From JANQMY01 sp965228775 (GTDB lineage Bacteria > Pseudomonadota > Alphaproteobacteria > JANQMY01), in contig OZ245840.1 of NCBI GenBank assembly GCA_965228775.1, forward strand, positions 4,216,001 through 4,280,000: 64,000 nt of DNA, given 5' to 3'. Both the position numbers and the translations under genes were made by a program. Position 1 is the first letter of the stretch. Each line of letters begins with the position of its first letter. The notes beneath the pieces are model-generated. The model ran no database searches, was not told where the DNA came from, and was given only the letters and a program-made list of their open reading frames with translations. This document shows, in pieces, positions 8,262 to 14,855 of the stretch.

Positions 8262-8570
8262 TTATTTCTGACGGGCAGCAAGAACCGCTTTCACAAGGTC
8301 TTCAGGAACGTCGGAAAGGGCCGCCACGTGCTCGTCTTGCAGGGTGGAGGTCGTGACTTTGCGCGCGGCTTCATAAGCGGCAAGGTAATCACGGCATTCC
8401 CTGCAAACCTTTAGGTGAAGTTCGAACTCGAACTTTTGGCGCGGAGATAATGTGCCTTCGAAATAATCGGCAATGAAGGTTTCGAATTCACGGCACGACA
8501 TCATCAAGGGCAGTTTGAACATATAGCCTTGAAGCCGGCGCATGAGCGATGTCTTAGGATTATGGGTCAT
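8262..8570 (-). CDS. Anti-sigma factor, zinc-finger (ZAS/zf-HC2) type
   Basis: 102 aa starting at the ATG (8570) that overlaps the sigma-factor stop as ATGA, a sign of translational coupling. A zinc-binding anti-sigma motif is visible: Cys26 in MSCREF, then H-L-K-V-C-R-E-C at about 52-59. ZAS proteins bind and hold an ECF sigma factor until a signal such as redox stress or an inner membrane event releases it. No transmembrane helix is visible, so this one is probably soluble and may sense redox or act as a cytoplasmic partner. Confidence 0.85.
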   Translation of the reverse strand: MTHNPKTSLMRRLQGYMFKLPLMMSCREFETFIADYFEGTLSPRQKFEFELHLKVCRECRDYLAAYEAARKVTTSTLQDEHVAALSDVPEDLVKAVLAARQK

Positions 8571-9178
8571 GGTGTTTCCCCCTTGAACAAGGGCTCTAAC
8601 AGTTTCTTCAATGCGGCGCGTGCCCGGTGCAGGCGTACCTTTACATTGGCTTCTGAAATACTCAGCATGGCTGCAACCTCTTCGGTTGATAGCTCTTCGA
8701 TGTCGCGCAACAGCAGAACGGCACGATAACTCTCGGGCAGTTGGTCGATGAGGCTGATCACGTTCTCGCGGGTCTCTGCTTTTTGCAGCAGGCTCTCCGG
8801 CGTTTCGGTCGTTGTCCATCGTTCTTCAATACGACAGCCACTTTCGTTGAAGTCTGGCAAAAGGTCGTCAATCGGAACGGTTTCCATGCGGTTGCTTTTG
8901 CGCAAGCTCATCAGGGCCTGGTTCACCACGATGCGGTGCATCCATGTTTTGAGGGTTGACCGGCCTTCGAAATTGTCGAGCCCGCGAAAGATGTCCGTGA
9001 AGGCTGCCTGAACCACATCTTCCGCAAGGGCTTGGTCCGTGACGTAACGGCGCGCGAGTGCCAGCATCCACCCCGCATTGTCCCGCACGAATGTTTCTGT
9101 TGCCGCGGCATCACCGGCGCGCAGGGCGGCTAGCGGGTCGTCAGTGCCGGCGGGGGGAAGGTTAGAAGAAGCGTCCAC
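8567..9178 (-). CDS. RNA polymerase sigma factor, ECF (sigma-70 family)
   Basis: 203 aa. Region 2 (about 30-100) carries DVVQAAFTDIFRGLDNFEGRSTLKTWMHRIVVNQAL-like features (DxxQ, F-x-G-x-S-x-x-x-T-W). Region 4 (about 130-185) has LPESYRAVLLLRDIEELSTEEVAAML and a helix-turn-helix ending VKVRLHRARAAL. The start shown is a GTG; no clear SD and no ATG alternative in frame near it. It lies 15 bases after the cyclase-like lipoprotein gene on the same strand and overlaps its anti-sigma gene, forming a cyclase-sigma-antisigma unit. Confidence 0.9.
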   Translation of the reverse strand: MDASSNLPPAGTDDPLAALRAGDAAATETFVRDNAGWMLALARRYVTDQALAEDVVQAAFTDIFRGLDNFEGRSTLKTWMHRIVVNQALMSLRKSNRMETVPIDDLLPDFNESGCRIEERWTTTETPESLLQKAETRENVISLIDQLPESYRAVLLLRDIEELSTEEVAAMLSISEANVKVRLHRARAALKKLLEPLFKGETP

Positions 9179-9193
9179 GATGGTGCAAGCTAT

Positions 9194-10006
9194 CTAATTC
9201 GTAGACGGAATATGCGCGATGATGCGTAACGGTCCGCCGCTGCCACCTTTTATCTTCATGGGCAATGCAATTATCGTGGCACCCTTCGGGGGTAATCGAT
9301 CCAATGCGGCCACATTTTCGAAACCCGGTATGTTTTCCGCCGATAGAATGCGGTGAGTCATGAAGGTCTTTGATTGCCCATAGTCGAGGCTCGGCGTATC
9401 GAGGCCCACGGCGCGAATGTTCCTTTCTTCCACGAGAAACTTTGCAAGCTCCGGCGACAGTCCGGGAAAGTGTAGCTTCCCCACTGCCAGCGGTCCGCGT
9501 GCGGCTGTGCCCATATATTCTTCCGCATTCGGCCATTTCGCCGCGTAACCTGTGTTGAACAAAAGGATCGCGCCGTCCGGTAATGGTCCATTGTCAGCTT
9601 CCCAGTTCAGAACATCATCGATGGTGAATTGGTAGTCGCGGTCGGCGGCGGACGGTGCGCTCACATCGATCACCACAGCCGGTCCGATCAGCTTGTCCAA
9701 TGGAACTTCGTGTGTCGAAAGAGCCCCTTTCGCAAAATGAATGGGGGCATCCATATGGGTGCCCCCATGTTCCGATGAAGAAAAGTTGTAGGCGCTGTAG
9801 AACCAGCCGCCTTCGGTCATACCTTCCGAGACGGTTTCCTTGGTGAACGTGGCAGCCGTCGGCCAGAAAACAGCGTTCCGCGAAAACTCATGGGTTAGAT
9901 CTACCCAAGTACCGGCAAACGGGTCGGACGGGGCCGGTTCATCGCAAGCGGCAAGCCCCAGGGGGGCGGCAACGGCCAAGGCGGTTAGAAGAAACTTCAA
10001 CTTCAT
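9194..10006 (-). CDS. Cyclase family (kynurenine formamidase-like) lipoprotein
   Basis: 270 aa from ATG at 10006. The N-terminus is a lipoprotein signal with lipobox LAAC (residues 17-20), so the enzyme is predicted to be membrane-anchored and periplasmic. The family motif HGGTHMDAPIHF (near residue 82) provides the metal-binding His/Asp residues of the cyclase/KynB superfamily, which hydrolyse N-formylkynurenine, isatin or cyclic amides. A second motif GLDTPSLDYG near 205 is also typical. Lipoprotein export is unusual for KynB itself, so another substrate is likely. Followed by the ECF sigma pair in the same direction. Confidence 0.8.
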   Translation of the reverse strand: MKLKFLLTALAVAAPLGLAACDEPAPSDPFAGTWVDLTHEFSRNAVFWPTAATFTKETVSEGMTEGGWFYSAYNFSSSEHGGTHMDAPIHFAKGALSTHEVPLDKLIGPAVVIDVSAPSAADRDYQFTIDDVLNWEADNGPLPDGAILLFNTGYAAKWPNAEEYMGTAARGPLAVGKLHFPGLSPELAKFLVEERNIRAVGLDTPSLDYGQSKTFMTHRILSAENIPGFENVAALDRLPPKGATIIALPMKIKGGSGGPLRIIAHIPSTN

Positions 10007-10041
10007 GTGATCACATTCCATCAATGAAGGGCGGTACACCA

Positions 10042-10057
10042 TATTCTGCGGAGAATA
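10042..10057. promoter_or_regulatory. Candidate operator between cyclase and AraC genes
   Basis: A perfect inverted repeat TATTCT-GCGG-AGAATA lies in the 85-base region between the divergent cyclase-lipoprotein and AraC-type genes. Position and symmetry fit a regulator binding site. Which protein binds it is unknown. Confidence 0.3.
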
Positions 10058-10091
10058 ACGCTCTACTCAAGAAACAATAACACAAGCCGCC

Positions 10092-11018
10092 ATGGACATA
10101 CTCGACGACATCTTATCGACGCTGAATTTGAAGGGCGCCCTTTATTTCCGGACGGATTTCTCCGGGGCTTGGGCCACGACCGTCCCGGAGCTGGCTGGCG
10201 CGGCGCGGTTTCACTTGGTGGTGCAGGGCACGTGTCATGTGACGTTCCGGTCCGGAGCGAGTGTAACCTTGCAGCCGGGCGACTTGGTTTTGATTCCCGG
10301 TGGGCGCGAGCATATTTTGGCGGACAAGCCTGGGCGGCCCGCGCCACCCTTGGAGACGGTCTTGTCCGATGTAGGCTATGACGGGTCTGGGGTCCTTGCA
10401 ATTGGGGATGGCGATAGCAACGCGTCCACCCAGATGGTCTGTGGACATTTCTCTTTTCGCGACGGCGCCGATCATGCCCTGTTGCGTGCGCTGCCCGACT
10501 ATTTGGTGACGACGGCGTCTGATAGGGCAAAAGCGCCTTTGCTTGATGAAACTCTTCGCTTGATCGTGCGCCGGATCTTCCGTCCGGAGCCTGGGTCGAC
10601 TGCGGCGGTTAAACGCCTGTCCGAAAGCGTCTATGTAGAGCTGCTGCGCCTCGGGGCGGAACACAGCGCGGCCATGCAGTCGATCTTGGCCGCGGTACAA
10701 GACCCGCAGATCGGCAAAGCGCTCAGTAAGATGCATGAGGACCCACAACATCCGTGGACGGTGGAAAGTCTGGCTGCGGATGTGGGGATGTCACGCAGCC
10801 GGTTTGCCGACCGGTTCCGAGGGCTTTTGGGCATGAGCCCCATGGCGTATCTCAGCGAATGGCGTTTGCAGAAAGCGCTGTCACTCCTGGATGAGTCGCG
10901 CTTCAGTGTGAGCCAAGTTGCGGTGCAATCGGGGTATCAATCCCCCGCCGCATTTACCCGGGCCTTTGCCGCCAAATTCGGAACCTCGCCTACGGATTAC
11001 CGGCGGCACGCAGTTTGA
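10092..11018 (+). CDS. AraC-family transcriptional regulator with cupin sensor domain
   Basis: 308 aa. The N-terminal cupin (about 10-180; cupin_6/AraC-binding type) shows FHLVVQGTCHVTF and a PGDLVLIPGGREH motif. The C-terminal double helix-turn-helix (about 205-305) shows VGMSRSRFADRFRGLLGMSPMAYLSEWRL and the second-helix pattern S-G-Y-Q-S-P-A-A-F-T-R-A-F. The cupin probably binds a small ligand. It is divergent from the cyclase-sigma unit, its most likely target. Downstream, 140 bases separate it from the YHS gene. Confidence 0.9.
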   Translation: MDILDDILSTLNLKGALYFRTDFSGAWATTVPELAGAARFHLVVQGTCHVTFRSGASVTLQPGDLVLIPGGREHILADKPGRPAPPLETVLSDVGYDGSGVLAIGDGDSNASTQMVCGHFSFRDGADHALLRALPDYLVTTASDRAKAPLLDETLRLIVRRIFRPEPGSTAAVKRLSESVYVELLRLGAEHSAAMQSILAAVQDPQIGKALSKMHEDPQHPWTVESLAADVGMSRSRFADRFRGLLGMSPMAYLSEWRLQKALSLLDESRFSVSQVAVQSGYQSPAAFTRAFAAKFGTSPTDYRRHAV

Positions 11019-11158
11019 TTTTTGAGGCGATTTTGGGCTCGATTTTGCACATCGTCCCAAAGGAATTGCCTGAACGCCCAGATTTCCACCGATGAATTGA
11101 TAATTCGTCCCACCCGCCTCAGATAGCGCTCCATCACATTCAACAACGGAGCCTATCC

Positions 11159-11638
11159 ATGAATAAATCACTTTCCATCGCCGCCATCGCATTAACCATG
11201 GCGCTTGTTCCCCCTGCTTTTGCCGCCGACGAACACAATGTGGTCCCCGGCCTGACAGCCGCCGGTGCCCCATTGGGACTGCATGGTGTTGACCCGGTCG
11301 CCTTTGTCGATCTGGGCAACCGTGTGGACGGATCAGCCTCCTTTACGGCTGTCCATGACGGCGTTGCTTACTACTTCGACAGCAAAGCCAATATGGAAAC
11401 CTTCAAGAAGAGCCCGGCGAAATATGTTCCGGCGCATGGCGGTTTCTGCACCTTTGGCGTTTCTGTCGGGAAGAAGTTCGACGGTGACCCTCGGTATGCG
11501 GATATTCGGGACGGAAAACTCTATCTGTTCCTGAATGAAGAGATCTTCCGCATGTATCAAAAAGAAAAAGCCGGAACGATTACGAAAGCCGACGCTCAAT
11601 GGAAAAAGATTGAGCACAAAGCGGCAGCCGACCTCTAA
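11159..11638 (+). CDS. Exported YHS-domain protein
   Basis: 159 aa with a Sec signal peptide (1-22, ending AFA). The mature part contains a YHS module: GLHGVDPVAFVD, then the VHDGVAYYFDSKANMETFKK segment and PAKYVPAHGGFCTFG. YHS domains occur in metal-related and heme-related proteins, often contacting copper or heavy metals; only one Cys (FCTFG) is visible here, so a metal role is not secure. A GC-rich hairpin follows directly and may end the transcript. Confidence 0.75.
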   Translation: MNKSLSIAAIALTMALVPPAFAADEHNVVPGLTAAGAPLGLHGVDPVAFVDLGNRVDGSASFTAVHDGVAYYFDSKANMETFKKSPAKYVPAHGGFCTFGVSVGKKFDGDPRYADIRDGKLYLFLNEEIFRMYQKEKAGTITKADAQWKKIEHKAAADL

Positions 11639-11646
11639 GGCAACAG

Positions 11647-11675
11647 GCGGGCGCGGTTGCCGCGCCCGCTTCTCT
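11647..11675 (+). terminator. Rho-independent-like terminator after YHS gene
   Basis: A perfect 10-bp GC stem (11647-11656 with 11660-11669, loop TTG) begins 8 bases after the YHS stop and is followed by TTCTCTC, a short imperfect U-tract. It may be only partly efficient and allow read-through into the VOC gene. Confidence 0.5.
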
Positions 11676-11689
11676 CACGGAGCTTTCTC

Positions 11690-12079
11690 ATGAACATTAT
11701 CGATCACTTGAGCGTTGGCGTGCCGGATATTGAAGCCGCTTGCGCTTTCTACGACGGGCTACTTAAAACCCTTGGGGCCAGCCGCCTCGCCACCAGCGAC
11801 GCATTCGCTGCCTATGGCGATGGCGCCGTTCAGTTTCTCGTCATGAAACCGGAAAACGGCAATTCGTTTAGTACCGGGAACGGGACGCATATCTGTTTTG
11901 CCGCGCCCTCTCAAGAAGCCGTGGACGCATTTCACAGTTTCGCCATGGCGAATGAAGGCACATGCGAAGGGCAACCAGGGCCTCGTGCCGCCTATCCCGC
12001 GCCGAATGTGTACACGACGTTTGTGCGCGACCCTTTCGGCAACAAGCTGGAAGCCATCCACAACGGATTTTCTGCATAA
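11690..12079 (+). CDS. VOC (glyoxalase/bleomycin-resistance) family protein
   Basis: 129 aa, one typical VOC protein made of two beta-alpha-beta-beta-beta modules. The start MNIIDHLSVGV supplies a first metal-ligand His, and DPFGNKLEAIHNG near the end carries the conserved second-module Glu. The ATG at 11690 has ACGGAG 8 bases upstream. Members isomerise, epoxidise or cleave small molecules with a divalent metal, or bind drugs; no substrate can be named. First of three closely packed genes (16 and 1-base gaps) with MAPEG and DUF488 proteins. Confidence 0.8.
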   Translation: MNIIDHLSVGVPDIEAACAFYDGLLKTLGASRLATSDAFAAYGDGAVQFLVMKPENGNSFSTGNGTHICFAAPSQEAVDAFHSFAMANEGTCEGQPGPRAAYPAPNVYTTFVRDPFGNKLEAIHNGFSA

Positions 12080-12095
12080 GGAAAAGGAGACAGAC

Positions 12096-12506
12096 ATGGA
12101 AACCGCATATCTTTATCTGACGCTTTCGGGCGCTTTGACCGTTCTTCTATGGACGCCTTACATTGTTGCGCGCTTGTTCGTATGGGGGCCGGTGACGTTT
12201 TTGCACAACTATCCTGAAAACTTTCCGGCAGACCAGCCGACGCCTCCCTTATGGGCGCAGCGGGCACAACGGGCGCATCTCAACATGGTGGAAACCATGC
12301 CCGCGTTCATCGCCGTTGTGTTGGGCGCCGGGTACCTTGTTGGCGACAGTGCTGGTGCAGCCATCGGGTTGTGGGCACAGGTTTTCTTCCTTGCCCGCGT
12401 TCTGCACGCGATCGTTTACACGCTGGCCATTCCGGCTCTACGGACACCGGTTTATCTGGTATCTTGGTTCGCGATTCTCATGATTGCAGCTCAGGCCGTG
12501 GCTTAA
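12096..12506 (+). CDS. MAPEG family membrane protein
   Basis: 136 aa with four hydrophobic segments, the MAPEG architecture (membrane-associated proteins in eicosanoid and glutathione metabolism). The conserved stretch RAQRAHLNMVETMPAF (about 55-70) after the first helix is the family signature, carrying the Arg/Asn/Glu residues of the glutathione site. Bacterial members often act as microsomal-type glutathione transferases or have unknown roles. SD AAGGAG is 8 bases before the ATG. Neighbours include a soluble GST at 12953, which fits a glutathione or detoxification theme. Confidence 0.85.
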   Translation: METAYLYLTLSGALTVLLWTPYIVARLFVWGPVTFLHNYPENFPADQPTPPLWAQRAQRAHLNMVETMPAFIAVVLGAGYLVGDSAGAAIGLWAQVFFLARVLHAIVYTLAIPALRTPVYLVSWFAILMIAAQAVA

Positions 12507-12507
12507 C

Positions 12508-12873
12508 ATGCCGATTTTGATCAAACGCGTATACGACGCTCCATCGCCTGCCGATGGGCGTCGTATTCTTGTGGATCGGCTGTGGCCGCGCGGGCTCAGC
12601 CGCGAGAAAGCTCATATTCATCAGTGGGCGAAGGAAATCGCGCCCAGCGCCGAGTTGCGCAAATGGTTTGGGCACGCGCCGGAGCGCTGGCCGGAATTTC
12701 AGAAACGATTTCAGAACGAGCTCAAAGAGGAAGAGGCGCGGAACGTTCTCGAAACGATCCGGTCCGCGGCAAAGTTGGAAACGGTTACCCTCTTATTCGC
12801 CGCGAAGGATGAAGCGCGCAACAATGCGGTTGTGTTGCAACATTTGATGACACGGCAGGGCGCCAAAAAATAG
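12508..12873 (+). CDS. DUF488 family protein
   Basis: 121 aa, standard for short DUF488 members (YeaO-like). Recognisable features are IKRVYDAPSPADGRRILVDRLWPRG at the N-terminus, WAKEIAPS in the middle and VTLLFAAKDEARNNAVVLQHLM near the end. It starts one base after the MAPEG stop, so it is coupled to it. Function is unproven in this family. An in-frame upstream ATG-less extension was discarded. Confidence 0.85.
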   Translation: MPILIKRVYDAPSPADGRRILVDRLWPRGLSREKAHIHQWAKEIAPSAELRKWFGHAPERWPEFQKRFQNELKEEEARNVLETIRSAAKLETVTLLFAAKDEARNNAVVLQHLMTRQGAKK

Positions 12874-12952
12874 CCATCGGCGAAAGCTTCATTGCTCATA
12901 TGTGGACCCAGTCCTAAGATTGCGGACTTTGCAATAACCGACGGCCGGTCAC

Positions 12953-13576
12953 ATGACGGATCTCACTCTTTACCACGCAATCCCGTCGCGCGGTTTTATC
13001 ATCCGCTGGATGCTCGAAGAGATGGGCGAACCGTTTGATATTCAGCTGCTTGACCTCGAAGCCCAAGACCACAAGAAACCCGATTATCTGGCGATCAATC
13101 CGATGGGGCGTGTTCCCGCATTACGGCATGGCGATAAGGTGGTCACAGAAACTGCCGCGATTTGCGCGTATTTGGCGGAGGCATTTCCTAAGGCGGACCT
13201 TTCCATTCCTGTCGGTTCCCCATTACGCGCTGATTATCTGCGGTGGATGTTTTTTGCCCCCGTGTCCGCAGAACCTGCGGTGTTGTGGCGTGTTCTGGGG
13301 AAAGTCCAGACAGAGGTGGACTACCGCCCCTTTGCAGAACTCGAAGACGTCGCCGAGACCCTGTGCGCTCTTTTACAGGATCGGGAATTTGTTGTCGGTC
13401 ACAAATTTACGGCGGCGGACGTCATTGTTGGCAGCACCATTTGGTGGGGCTTGGAATTGATGGCAGTCCTTCCGCGCCATCCAGAATTGGTAACGTATTG
13501 GCAAGGGCTGGAGAGACGGGCGGCATGGCAAAGGGCACGGGATGGCGATGAGAAAGACAGGGCCAAAAACAGGTGA
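12953..13576 (+). CDS. Glutathione S-transferase
   Basis: 207 aa, cytosolic GST size. The N-terminal thioredoxin-like domain (1-78) contains the cis-Pro segment GRVPAL and TETAAICAYLAEAFP for glutathione binding, and the C-terminal all-helical domain (85-200) has FTAADVIVGSTIWW, the conserved N-capping/hydrophobic staple motif. The catalytic Ser/Tyr/Cys is most likely Ser8 or Arg9 in HAIPSRGF. Such enzymes conjugate or isomerise electrophiles. It sits between DUF488 and the arylamine N-acetyltransferase, a xenobiotic-type neighbourhood. Confidence 0.88.
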   Translation: MTDLTLYHAIPSRGFIIRWMLEEMGEPFDIQLLDLEAQDHKKPDYLAINPMGRVPALRHGDKVVTETAAICAYLAEAFPKADLSIPVGSPLRADYLRWMFFAPVSAEPAVLWRVLGKVQTEVDYRPFAELEDVAETLCALLQDREFVVGHKFTAADVIVGSTIWWGLELMAVLPRHPELVTYWQGLERRAAWQRARDGDEKDRAKNR

Positions 13577-13623
13577 GTTTGGTGCGGCATTACCTGTAAT
13601 GCCGTTGACTTGCGCCATCGCAA

Positions 13624-13640
13624 GCCACACATAGTGTGGC
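13624..13640 (+). promoter_or_regulatory. Inverted repeat directly before the NAT start codon
   Basis: GCCACAC-ATA-GTGTGGC is a perfect 7-bp inverted repeat ending 1 base before the ATG at 13642. It could be a repressor site or an RNA hairpin that covers the ribosome-binding region. No clear SD is visible nearby. Confidence 0.35.
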
Positions 13641-13641
13641 C

Positions 13642-14454
13642 ATGAGCACCATCGATCTTGACCGTTATATCGACCGCATCGGCTATGAGGGGCCGCGAGA
13701 GCCCACATTGGACACGCTGCGGGCGATCGCCCTTGCCCAGGCCACATCCATACCCTTCGAAAACCTGAATGTCTTGTCAGGGCGAGGCGTTCCTTTGGAC
13801 GTGCCAGCGCTTGAGGAAAAAATCGTACATCAGCGCCGTGGCGGTTATTGCTTTGAGCAAAATGGCCTAGCGTTGGCGGCTCTTAAACAGCTCGGCTTCG
13901 ATGCCGTCGGTTTGGTCGGACGGGTCCGCTGGATGATGCCGGACGATCATCCCACGGGGGCCACCCATATGATCATCCGTGTGGCGCTTGCGGAAGGTGA
14001 TTTTTTCTTCGATGCGGGATTTGGTGGCATGCGTGTAACGCGTCCAATTCCGTTTGTCCTTAACAAACCGCATAAAACGTCACTGGAAGACTTCCGCCTG
14101 TTGGAAGACGGGGAAGGCTTTCTTTTGCAAGGTGACCTTGGTGATCGCTGGACAAACATCTATCGCTTTACGTTGGACCCCCAGACACACGCAGACTACG
14201 ACGTCGCCAACTGGTATACTTCTACCCATCCGGACAGCCTTTTCGTCAACCACTTGGTGGTAGAGCTGCCGGGCGATGGCATGCGCCGGATGATCGTCGA
14301 CAATAGTTTCACCGAACGAAGAATTGGCGAGAAGCCCGAAATCCGAACGATTTCTTCCGTAGATGAATTAGAAGATTTACTGGGGCGTCATTTTGATTTG
14401 CCCTTGCGTGACGACGCAGATCGTTCGGCGGTACAAAGATTCTTCGAAAAATAA
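13642..14454 (+). CDS. nat: Arylamine N-acetyltransferase
   Basis: 270 aa, the usual NAT length. The catalytic Cys-His-Asp triad is visible: RGGYCFEQN (Cys about 70), GATHMIIRV (His about 108) and FFDAGFGG (Asp about 123). The enzyme moves an acetyl group from acetyl-CoA to arylamines, hydrazines or related acyl acceptors. A GTG two codons earlier (13636) is an alternative start. No SD stands out; an inverted repeat covers the upstream bases. Confidence 0.92.
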   Translation: MSTIDLDRYIDRIGYEGPREPTLDTLRAIALAQATSIPFENLNVLSGRGVPLDVPALEEKIVHQRRGGYCFEQNGLALAALKQLGFDAVGLVGRVRWMMPDDHPTGATHMIIRVALAEGDFFFDAGFGGMRVTRPIPFVLNKPHKTSLEDFRLLEDGEGFLLQGDLGDRWTNIYRFTLDPQTHADYDVANWYTSTHPDSLFVNHLVVELPGDGMRRMIVDNSFTERRIGEKPEIRTISSVDELEDLLGRHFDLPLRDDADRSAVQRFFEK

Positions 14455-14855
14455 GTACATATCAGCATACTGAGGGAATCCTGCTTGAGGGCGTGTGCGA
14501 TCAGTGTGTTCCCGGACAATCCGGGTGCGCAGGAAAAGCGTCGACGACTCACGCTGTTCTTTGGGGAAATCCGTCGTAAATCAGCAACACACGACAAATT
14601 TGTATATTTGCACCGCGCAAGTATGTGACATTCAGACTCCGTATTTTTCCCATAAGATATTGTAATCATTATGAAAATGACGACTTAAAAAGTGATCTCT
14701 CACCTCTGCGATCGTGATTGCACTGATCCGGGCATCTGTTATGCTTTTTCGTGATAAGGCAAGCAAAAGTGGTACTCGGTCAAGCATATGCCGCTTGGTT
14801 TGCCGCAAAAGAAGACGGTCCCCCGACAGTAATAGCTGCGGGGCAGGGAGGCTAT
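14455..14855. other. Intergenic region before TonB-dependent receptor
   Basis: 401 bases with no credible gene. One short hairpin CCCGGA-CAA-TCCGGG is at 14511-14525 without a T-tract. The rest is AT-richer (14580-14680), as expected for a promoter region of the receptor gene; no defined Fur box was recognised. Confidence 0.5.
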
